Of a stretch of 17,742 nucleotides of DNA, positions 7,748-13,823 are shown in pieces. This DNA is from JAUZQZ01 sp964624255 (lineage in GTDB: Bacteria > Pseudomonadota > Zetaproteobacteria > Mariprofundales > Mariprofundaceae): assembly GCA_964624255.1 (NCBI GenBank), contig CAZUWV010000028.1, positions 1 to 17,742 on the forward strand. The letters are read 5' to 3'. Made by a program: the position numbers and the translations under genes. The stretch's first letter is position 1, and every line of letters starts with the position of its first letter. Below the pieces are notes generated by a model that saw only the letters and a list, made by a program, of their open reading frames with translations, was not told where the DNA came from and ran no database searches.

Positions 7748-9138
7748 GATATAACGCCTGCACGACCAGGTTGCGGATTGGATTGCATAGGCTCCGTTCC
7801 AGCAAATGCCGTGCCAGAATCCATGTCACGCAGCTTATTGCGCAAGGTCCGGATACTGATACCCAGCAGTTTTGCCGCCTCACCACGGTTCCCCCTGACA
7901 TGCGTCACTGTTTGCCTGATCAGGACGCGTTCCATGTCGCGGATACTCATACCGGCTCTGATCATCGTCGTATCTTCGTGAGGATCCATAGCCATTCCCT
8001 GTATATCCTCCAGGTCAAGATGCTCAGACTGAAGCTCCCCGTTCGTACACATGAGGAAAGCACGGTGCATGCAATTCTCCAGTTCACGAGCGTTGCCCGG
8101 CCATGCGTAAGCCTTCATACGCCGCATGCAGGCCACCGTGATGGTCGGCGTCTCCTTTTCATAAATGCTGGCAAAATGGCTGAGGAAATGGGTGGCGAGT
8201 AATCCAATATCATCGGGGCGCATGTGCAGCGGAGAAAGACGCACGCTCACGGTATTCAGCCGATAGTACAAATCTTCACGCAAGGCACCGCACCTGATGG
8301 CGGGTGCGATATCTCTATTGCTCGTCGCAACGATGCGTACATCGATTTTTACCGGGCTCTTGCCGCCGAGCCTGTCCACTTCACCCTCTTGTAAAACACG
8401 GAGCAGCTTGGCCTGCAGCAGCGGGGGCATTTCGGTAATTTCATCCAGCAGCAGGGTGCCACCGTGCGCCAGTTCAAATTTTCCCGTGCGTGCGCATGTC
8501 GCGCCTGTAAACGCACCCTTCTCATGACCGAACAGCTCGGACTCCAGCATACCCTCCGGAATCGCGGCACAGTTAATGGCTACGAATGCATTTTTTCGGC
8601 GATCCGAGCATTGGTGGATAAAGCGGGCCAGCATTTCCTTGCCGGTTCCGGATGCACCGAGGACCAGCACCGATGCCCGGCTGGGGGCAATGAGCGCCAG
8701 CCTGTCCAGCAAACGCCGCGTTTCCACATCCTGTGTAATAAAAGTGTCATTGTTCTGACGCTGGAGGCAGGACTGCCTGGACAATTCCGCAAGATGCCCG
8801 GTTTTGCGGACGTAAATACCGAATATTTCATCGGGACATGGCATGACGCGATAATCCATGGCGCCCGCACCCATCAACCCGGATGCGCGTTCGCGGTCGG
8901 CATACATGGAAAGCACAACGATATTGGCTGAAGGCGTTATCTTGAACAGTTGCAGGACCTGGCCCGTGGCAATCGGCGAATCGAGCAGAAAAACCAGCGT
9001 ATCGGCATCAAGCTTTAATCGGTCCGGGTCAAATTGTACCAGATTCTCAATGGCTGTGTCCGGTGCGGCGCGACCAAGTTGTACGCGTATGTCCGCAGCG
9101 ACATCATCGGAGAAACCGAGGAGCAATATATGGTTCAT
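7744..9138 (-). CDS. Sigma-54-dependent flagellar activator, FlrC/FlbD-like, with degenerate receiver domain
   Basis: The 464-residue enhancer-binding protein has three parts. Residues 1-115 are receiver-like (MNHILLLGFSDDVAA) with an aspartate at 53, but the conserved Lys-Pro near residue 100 is replaced by MPC, so ordinary phosphotransfer is doubtful. The AAA+ domain (about 133-370) has Walker A GASGTGKE (161-168), the sigma-54 contact loop GAFTGA (198-203), Walker B LLLDE (D222, E223) and WPGNARELEN. The C-terminus is a Fis-type helix-turn-helix, GNRGEAAKLLGISIRTLRNK, close to FlrC and FlbD. A good Shine-Dalgarno (GGAGG) precedes ATG 9138, which overlaps the stop of the upstream gene (ATGA). 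Its position ahead of flgB argues for a role as the basal-body activator. Confidence 0.9.
   Translation of the reverse strand: MNHILLLGFSDDVAADIRVQLGRAAPDTAIENLVQFDPDRLKLDADTLVFLLDSPIATGQVLQLFKITPSANIVVLSMYADRERASGLMGAGAMDYRVMPCPDEIFGIYVRKTGHLAELSRQSCLQRQNNDTFITQDVETRRLLDRLALIAPSRASVLVLGASGTGKEMLARFIHQCSDRRKNAFVAINCAAIPEGMLESELFGHEKGAFTGATCARTGKFELAHGGTLLLDEITEMPPLLQAKLLRVLQEGEVDRLGGKSPVKIDVRIVATSNRDIAPAIRCGALREDLYYRLNTVSVRLSPLHMRPDDIGLLATHFLSHFASIYEKETPTITVACMRRMKAYAWPGNARELENCMHRAFLMCTNGELQSEHLDLEDIQGMAMDPHEDTTMIRAGMSIRDMERVLIRQTVTHVRGNRGEAAKLLGISIRTLRNKLRDMDSGTAFAGTEPMQSNPQPGRAGVIS
7802..7816 (-). promoter_or_regulatory. Sigma-54 promoter for flgB-flgC-fliE and downstream genes, inside the regulator gene
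   Basis: On the minus strand the bases are TGGCACGGCATTTGC, an exact match to the sigma-54 consensus TGGCACG-N4-TTGC. The GG and GC pairs are 10 bases apart, as required. It is the only such match I found in the window. It lies in the last codons of the FlrC-like activator gene, and its predicted start near 7790 leaves a leader of about 43 bases before the flgB GTG. In Vibrio and Pseudomonas, basal-body operons are transcribed by sigma-54 with FlrC/FleR. Confidence 0.85.
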
Positions 9139-11186
9139 GGCGAGTGATCCTCCAGTTCACTGATCTTGCGCACATCCAGCATGTATCGGGCCAGAAGGGT
9201 ATAAGCGGGTGTCTCTGTCTTACTATTTCGCAGTAGAGTCCACTGCGTTTTCGCCAGCTTCCACTGTCCCGCCCGATATGCACTCAGTCCCAGATAGAAA
9301 TGCCAGGTGGCATTACGTGCCTCATGTGGAATATGCGTAAGGACATCCTGTGCGCCCTGATAGTTTGCATCTTGCATCAACGCATTGACCCGGGCATAAA
9401 GTGCATGCCACTTTCCCTTCCCTGTACTATCCGCAGCCAAATGACGCCATGCCTCCGCCGCATCGTGCCAGCGTTGTAATTGCGTACTAATGTTAGCGCG
9501 CGTCAGCCAGTAGGTACGGTCCAGCACTGGCGTTAAGTCTGCGGGATTGATGTTGGCCAATGTCTGGCTGGCTATCGACGCCCGACCCTTACCCACCTGT
9601 ACGTTGGCAACGATCAAGAGCATATCCGGTCGATAAAGGGTCTGCTCATGCTGCGATAGCCAGCGCATAATTTTATTGACGGTATCCGCATCGCCCCGCT
9701 CCGCCCACAGACGCGCTTTCTCAAGCATAATGCGCTGACCCCAGATGGTACCCGCAGAGCGCAGGTAGAGTTGACCCAATAATGTGTCTGCGTCACTGAA
9801 ATCCATCAACCGCATGTATGCCTGGGCAACATTGAAAGCCAGCTTCCTGCTATTTCCGGGACGCAACTGCGGAAATCGTCTCCACAAAAGAACGGCTTGA
9901 AGCCAGAATTTTCGTTGCAGTAACTCGCGCAATCGTTTACTCAAAAAAAATTTTCCTTCCGCTCTACCAATTGATGTGAATGGAGGTTGCTCGGATGTGG
10001 CGACAAGGGCGTAGTTTTCCAGTGCCAGCTCTGCCCGGTTTCCCGACAGGCTTTTTGATTCCTGATTGTTACTTCCGAGTCGCCGGATGGCACTCGACGC
10101 CGATCTCCGGCCCTTGATGTTTTCCTTCCGTTCTCCTGTGCTGGCCAGCAAACGCGCCTGATCCAGCCAGGACTCGGCCTCGATGTCCGAAAGCTGGTTT
10201 TCTCTCGCTATTTCCGCGAGCGATTTTAGTGTTGCCTTTAACCTCCCTGGATGGCGTTTTACGGCAAGCATAAGCCGGCGCATGAATGCCTTTTTGCCAA
10301 CACTCATATTTCCGTAACGACTTGTCAGTATGCCGTAAAGCTGTTTTGCCTGTTCGACCCGCCCGACCCGGACAAGCGTATCCGCCAACAGTAGACGCAC
10401 AGCAGGCGCTTCGGGTGTAGAAATATACCGTCTGACAAAACTTTTGGCGTGTAACAAAACCTTCCGGCGAGTTGAAAAGAGATTAAGCAGACGAATATAG
10501 GCGGCGTAAATGGTGGCATTGCCTTCGATGACGGACGGATCCTGTAGCATGAGCTTTTGCATGACATGGTAAGCTTGGCCTTTCTCTCCCTTCGCGCCTT
10601 CAGCTTCGTCAATCACGGCAATCCATGCCAGCCCCCTGCGCTGCTCATGGTCACTCATGTTCGTATCGAGGCCGAAATACCTGAGCAAAATGCTGCGGGC
10701 AGCCGGGAACCTCCCGTTTTTCAGTAAAAACCGGGCGTGCAGCAATGCTGCCTTATGGGCTTCGGGGGAGTGAGGATAGCCGGAAAGAAGCGCTTGCGCA
10801 GCAGCGTCTGCGCGGTCCAGGTTCTGGCGCTGCCAGTTCAACCATGCGGTCTTCCACAGCAATGCCGCCTCACCAAACTGGTGCGGGAACTCCCTATGTA
10901 ATGCTTTATATGCCTGAATAGCCACGTTTGTCTCTGTATGAAACCCGGCCGCTATGGCTTGTTTTTCCCTGGTCGCAGCAAGGCTACGAAGCAGCGCAAA
11001 ACGCTTCTTCTCCGTCAGGGCCTTGTGCGTCAATTCAGCATGGATACGCTGAATTTTCCCGGCGTAGTTGCCGTTCTGCGTCAAAGCACCAATATTGTCC
11101 TTCCCGGTCGCCGCCCCGGCCACAGCCAATAACGGAAAGGCCAACAAAACCAATAGAAGGGAGGAAAGGGGAATACGTTTGTTCAT
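9135..11186 (-). CDS. Secreted helical-repeat (TPR-like) protein, first gene of the flagellar operon
   Basis: I do not recognise a named family. The start ATG 11186 gives a classical signal peptide (NKR, then LLLVLLAFPLLAVAGA) with likely cleavage near residue 25. The mature chain of about 660 residues is mostly amphipathic helices in repeated pairs. Examples are AALLWKTAWLNWQRQNLDRA, AHKAALLHARFLLKNGRFPA and FYLGLSAYRAGQWKLAKTQW, all TPR/Sel1-like spacing. No enzyme motif, second membrane segment or lipobox is visible, so a periplasmic scaffold or binding protein is likely. It overlaps the next gene by ATGA, so it is co-transcribed with the FlrC-like activator. The Shine-Dalgarno is weak. 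An in-frame upstream ATG at 11297 would read through a mobile-element end and hide the signal peptide, so I reject it. Confidence 0.75.
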   Translation of the reverse strand: MNKRIPLSSLLLVLLAFPLLAVAGAATGKDNIGALTQNGNYAGKIQRIHAELTHKALTEKKRFALLRSLAATREKQAIAAGFHTETNVAIQAYKALHREFPHQFGEAALLWKTAWLNWQRQNLDRADAAAQALLSGYPHSPEAHKAALLHARFLLKNGRFPAARSILLRYFGLDTNMSDHEQRRGLAWIAVIDEAEGAKGEKGQAYHVMQKLMLQDPSVIEGNATIYAAYIRLLNLFSTRRKVLLHAKSFVRRYISTPEAPAVRLLLADTLVRVGRVEQAKQLYGILTSRYGNMSVGKKAFMRRLMLAVKRHPGRLKATLKSLAEIARENQLSDIEAESWLDQARLLASTGERKENIKGRRSASSAIRRLGSNNQESKSLSGNRAELALENYALVATSEQPPFTSIGRAEGKFFLSKRLRELLQRKFWLQAVLLWRRFPQLRPGNSRKLAFNVAQAYMRLMDFSDADTLLGQLYLRSAGTIWGQRIMLEKARLWAERGDADTVNKIMRWLSQHEQTLYRPDMLLIVANVQVGKGRASIASQTLANINPADLTPVLDRTYWLTRANISTQLQRWHDAAEAWRHLAADSTGKGKWHALYARVNALMQDANYQGAQDVLTHIPHEARNATWHFYLGLSAYRAGQWKLAKTQWTLLRNSKTETPAYTLLARYMLDVRKISELEDHSP

Positions 11187-11264
11187 TATCAAGCGTATAA
11201 GCAAATCGTATGCCGCTCTGCAAGATTGGATGACAAACAGCGAGCTGGCGAGCGGGTACTGAAA

Positions 11265-11288
11265 GCTCACGAGTTTTGCAAGAGACTC
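11265..11288 (+). repeat. Mobile-element tip in the divergent control region (copy C)
   Basis: GCTCACGAGTTTTGCAAGAG plus ACTC matches the tip of copy A (30-53) in 23 of 24 bases. The match stops abruptly at its left side, so only the terminal repeat is present. It lies between the start of the secreted protein gene (11186) and the promoter of the regulator at 11384, the only intergenic region feeding both the long flagellar operon and the second activator. Confidence 0.65.
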
Positions 11289-11320
11289 TGACCCCATACA
11301 AAGATAGCTCCGTCATTATT

Positions 11321-11349
11321 TTGACCGGGGAGGGCGTCGCCTGTATTGT
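11321..11349 (+). promoter_or_regulatory. Candidate sigma-70 promoter of the FleQ-like regulator
   Basis: TTGACC (11321-11326, 5 of 6) and TATTGT (11344-11349, 4 of 6) are separated by 17 bases. The predicted start near 11356 leaves a short leader with GGGAGGA before ATG 11384. The TTTTGACC of the -35 region (11319-11326) is mirrored by GGTCAAAA at 11362-11369. This exact 8-base inverted repeat brackets the promoter and could be an operator. Confidence 0.5.
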
Positions 11350-11383
11350 GCGCTTTGTTCAGGTCAAAAGGGAGGACGTTCGG

Positions 11384-12778
11384 ATGATGCAGCAACTGGC
11401 ATGTATCCTGTTGGTAGAAGATGAGGATGACCTACGCTGCGTGCTAAAGGAGGCTCTGGAGGCTGCGCACTACCATGTGGTTGCCACCGCACGGGTCACG
11501 CAGGCACATGATGCCATCAAAAATGTTAAATTTGATATCGCTATCCTGGATATCTGTCTGCCGGACGGAAGCGGCATGGACTTGCTTGGTGAATTCAAAC
11601 GTACTGACAAAGATATCGGTGTTATCATGATGACTGCGTATGCAGATGTCGACATAGCGCTTAATGCTATCCGAATTGGTGCTAACGATTTCATCAAAAA
11701 ACCGTTTGATATTGATGAGCTGCTTGTTCGCGTCGGCGAGACGCTAAAAAAGAAGAGGTTACTACGCGACCATAACCAGCTAAAAAAACAGGTAAGGGCG
11801 ATGCAGGGAAAGGCGTGCATGATCGGGGAATGCGAGGCAATCCGCGGTATAGGTCAGATTGTCAAGATGCTTGATGCAAGCGACAGCAGCGTACTGATCA
11901 CAGGTGAGTCGGGTACGGGGAAGGAAGTGGTAGCCAAAACCCTTCATTCAACGGGGGCGCGATCCGGAAAACCTTTTGTTCCAATTAATTGCGGTGCGAT
12001 TCCCGAGGAACTTCTCGAGTCCGAGCTGTTCGGCCATCTCAAGGGAGCATTCACCGGAGCGATACGAACCATGCCCGGACGTTTCGAGCTGGCCAATGGT
12101 GGCGTAATATTTCTGGATGAAATTGGGGACATGAGCCCGAAACTACAGGTGAAACTGCTGCGAGTTCTGCAGGAACGAACGTTTACGCCCGTCGGAGGAA
12201 GCAAGGAAATTGAGATCGACGTACAGATTATTGCAGCGACGCACCGGGAACTTGAGGAAGAAATAAGGGCTGGCCGTTTCCGGGAAGATTTATTTTATCG
12301 CCTCAATGTCATCCCCATCCATATTCCTCCCCTGCGCGAACGAGGCGATGATATTTTGTTGCTGGTAGAGCATTTCATGCAATATTTCAATAAAACTAAA
12401 AAAGCCTCGATTTCAGGGCTGTCGGGTGGGGCGAAAAAGCTCATGATGCGATACGACTGGCCGGGAAACGTGCGCGAATTACGCAATATCATGGAACGTA
12501 TCTCGATTTTGAAACGGAGTGGGAAGATTTCCGAAGAAGACCTTCCAGTTAAAATTTTGGGTGGCGGTGACCGCGTCAGACGGAATATGGATGTCGATCT
12601 TTCGCGAGAGGACCAAATTGATTTGAAAGCGATAGTTGATGAGTTTGAAAACAGTCTGGTCGTTTCCGCGCTGGACCGTTTCGGCTGGAACAAGAACCGG
12701 GCCGCCAATTTTTTGTCGATGAACCGGACAACCCTGGTTGAGAAAATCAAGAAAAAGGGCCTTTCTCCGAAGGTCTGA
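11384..12778 (+). CDS. Sigma-54-dependent response regulator with FleQ/FlrA-like AAA+ and DNA-binding domains
   Basis: The 464-residue protein has an intact receiver domain (1-120: acidic VEDEDD at 11-16, phospho-acceptor D56 in AILDICLPDG, K106-P107). A linker with coiled-coil character follows, then an AAA+ domain with Walker A GESGTGKE (174-181), GAFTGA (221-226), Walker B FLDE (D245, E246), REDLFYRLNV and DWPGNVRELRN. The C-terminus carries NKNRAANFLSMNRTTLVEKI, close to the FleQ/FlrA DNA-binding helix RTTLVEK. FleQ itself has a degenerate receiver, so this protein differs by looking phosphorylatable. The start ATG was chosen from GGGAGGA at 11370-11376; the upstream in-frame extension reads through the promoter region and is rejected. 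It is divergent from the flagellar operon and probably controls it. No adjacent histidine kinase is in the window. Confidence 0.88.
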   Translation: MMQQLACILLVEDEDDLRCVLKEALEAAHYHVVATARVTQAHDAIKNVKFDIAILDICLPDGSGMDLLGEFKRTDKDIGVIMMTAYADVDIALNAIRIGANDFIKKPFDIDELLVRVGETLKKKRLLRDHNQLKKQVRAMQGKACMIGECEAIRGIGQIVKMLDASDSSVLITGESGTGKEVVAKTLHSTGARSGKPFVPINCGAIPEELLESELFGHLKGAFTGAIRTMPGRFELANGGVIFLDEIGDMSPKLQVKLLRVLQERTFTPVGGSKEIEIDVQIIAATHRELEEEIRAGRFREDLFYRLNVIPIHIPPLRERGDDILLLVEHFMQYFNKTKKASISGLSGGAKKLMMRYDWPGNVRELRNIMERISILKRSGKISEEDLPVKILGGGDRVRRNMDVDLSREDQIDLKAIVDEFENSLVVSALDRFGWNKNRAANFLSMNRTTLVEKIKKKGLSPKV

Positions 12779-12788
12779 CAGGAGAAAG
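12761..12788 (+). terminator. Hairpin overlapping the regulator stop codon, possible terminator
   Basis: CTTTCTCC (12761-12768) pairs exactly with GGAGAAAG (12781-12788) around a 12-base loop that contains the TGA stop. No T-run follows, so it is not a standard intrinsic terminator. It may stabilise the 3' end or slow release instead. Confidence 0.3.
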
Positions 12789-12832
12789 CGGAGAACTCCC
12801 ACCAAAGCGGCCACAGGATGGAGAAAACCAAA

Positions 12833-12993
12833 GGACCAATTGCAAAACTCGTGAGCGGCGATCGCCTTCCCCACTTTGGCCCATGTCCGAGCTGGAGTTT
12901 CGATCCATGGAACCACCATGCATCTCATTTCATCTCGAAAATGGACTCAACGTGGGATTACCGATCATCCACCCAGAGTTTTGAAGTTGGCTC
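12833..12993. mobile_element. 161-bp non-autonomous (MITE-like) element with terminal inverted repeats
   Basis: The left end GGACCAATTGCAAAACTC (12833-12850) and right end GAGTTTTGAAGTTGGCTC (12976-12993) are imperfect inverted repeats; the inner 15 bases match at 13 positions. The left interior (to 12884) matches copy A at the window start. The right interior resembles copy E at 16287 just inside the repeat (AAACTCTGGG then a similar run ending ATGAT, read on the minus strand). It therefore seems to join the left and right ends of one IS with its transposase removed. A short frame inside (12883-12984, opening MSELEFRSMEPP) could be a transposase relic, but I cannot identify it. No clear target-site duplication flanks it. 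Confidence 0.6.
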
Positions 12994-13005
12994 TAAACAC
13001 AAAAT

Positions 13006-13032
13006 TAAAGTCGCCATGTATCCCGCCGATAG
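13006..13032 (+). promoter_or_regulatory. Sigma-28 (FliA) promoter of the small protein-REC-HD-GYP-PilZ operon
   Basis: TAAAGTCG (13006-13013), 11 bases, then GCCGATAG (13025-13032). The sigma-28 consensus is TAAAGTTT-N11-GCCGATAA, so 13 of 16 positions and the spacing agree. The predicted start near 13039 leaves a leader of about 20 bases with AGGGGG before ATG 13061. It lies just outside the right end of the MITE-like element. It would place the downstream genes in the late, motility-phase class. Confidence 0.75.
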
Positions 13033-13060
13033 TTAGCTGTGAGCGTAAGGGGGTTAACCA

Positions 13061-13273
13061 ATGGCAATGGTCATCAATCCGATAGATGGTTTGGTCCAGC
13101 GTCTCATTCGACAGGGCGCAGGGCATTCTTCGACTGTTCGGCAAGTAGCGTTCCCCGGTCGCGACAGGGTTAGCTTTTCCCACGAAGCCAGACAGGCCGG
13201 GCTAGACGCCCCTTCATCCAAGTTGGAATCGCAGTTGCTACAGTCGTATGGCCCTCATAAAAATAGGCCTTGA
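13061..13273 (+). CDS. Small unrecognised protein under the sigma-28 promoter
   Basis: The 70-residue protein has no membrane segment and no cysteine. Residues 1-16 (MAMVINPIDGLVQRLIRQG region) could be a short helix. The middle is polar and flexible. DRVSFSHEARQAGLD (about 36-50) has the look of the V-x-LS-x-x-A motif seen in FlgM and some other flagellar substrates, and KLESQLLQSYG (54-64) could be a terminal helix. It is shorter than typical FlgM and lacks a clear sigma-28-binding C-terminus, so I do not call it FlgM. AGGGGG supports the start; a second ATG lies at 13067. The stop is 2 bases before the next start, which indicates translational coupling. Confidence 0.65.
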   Translation: MAMVINPIDGLVQRLIRQGAGHSSTVRQVAFPGRDRVSFSHEARQAGLDAPSSKLESQLLQSYGPHKNRP

Positions 13274-13275
13274 AA

Positions 13276-13767
13276 ATGGACGGGCAAATATGCCGTTTGC
13301 TCATCGTTGAAGATGATGTGGCACTGGCCGAGCTTCTGGTCGAGTATCTAAACGGTTTCGATTATTTTGTGGAAGTGTGTTACGACGGAAAAACAGCACT
13401 GGATTTGCTCGAACACAGGCAGTTTGATCTTGTTTTAAGCGACATCATGCTTCCCGATATTAAAGGGCTGGTCATCTTACAAAGCGTTCTCAGGAAAACA
13501 TCCAATAATCCGACACAAACCATGGTACTCCTGATGACCGGTTTCTCAGGTATTGGCGATGCCATTGATTTTGTGAGTCAGGGCGCGTACGACATCATCT
13601 ACAAGCCGTTTCAGTTTCCGGTTATGCGTCTGCGACTGGATAATGCAGCTCGCTACCAACGTTTGTTGCGCTTGTATATGAAAAACAGGAATCAGGCACC
13701 ATCCGACATTGGAATCGTGCGCATTCCGGAACAAACGGCTGTCCGGGCCTATGACATGCTCGGATAG
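13276..13767 (+). CDS. Single-domain response regulator (CheY-like receiver with C-terminal extension)
   Basis: The 163-residue protein is a receiver domain (1-125) with acidic pocket EDD (12-14), phospho-acceptor D56 in LVLSDIMLPD, a threonine in LLMTGFSG (T88) and K110-P111 in IIYKPF. All residues needed for phosphorylation are present. About 35 further residues form a short helix and a tail without a recognisable output domain. It is therefore CheY/Spo0F-like, passing its signal by protein contact. The start is ATG 13276 rather than the TTG two codons upstream, because it follows the stop of the small gene by 2 bases. It sits in a sigma-28-driven operon with two c-di-GMP-related genes. Confidence 0.88.
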   Translation: MDGQICRLLIVEDDVALAELLVEYLNGFDYFVEVCYDGKTALDLLEHRQFDLVLSDIMLPDIKGLVILQSVLRKTSNNPTQTMVLLMTGFSGIGDAIDFVSQGAYDIIYKPFQFPVMRLRLDNAARYQRLLRLYMKNRNQAPSDIGIVRIPEQTAVRAYDMLG

Positions 13768-13823
13768 TCGGCATTAATAAATACAGACCAAGTGCCGGGC
13801 TTCCACCGAAAGAGGAGATCAAA

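Noticed and set aside
11200..11240. A sigma-54-like sequence on the minus strand (TGTCAT ... TTGCA) upstream of the secreted repeat protein gene
   Set aside because: The spacing between the two boxes is one base too long and the -24 GG is broken, so it fails the strict requirements of sigma-54.
11187..11297. Longer start (ATG 11297) for the secreted repeat protein
   Set aside because: It would translate a mobile-element tip and bury the signal peptide that begins at 11186.
13061..13273. Naming the small sigma-28-driven gene flgM
   Set aside because: Only one short patch resembles FlgM; the protein is too short and the sigma-28-binding C-terminal helices are not evident.
13317..13332. TGGCACTGGCCGAGC, a partial sigma-54 match on the plus strand
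   Set aside because: It lies in the first codons of the receiver gene, the -12 box is poor, and the gene already has a good sigma-28 promoter upstream.
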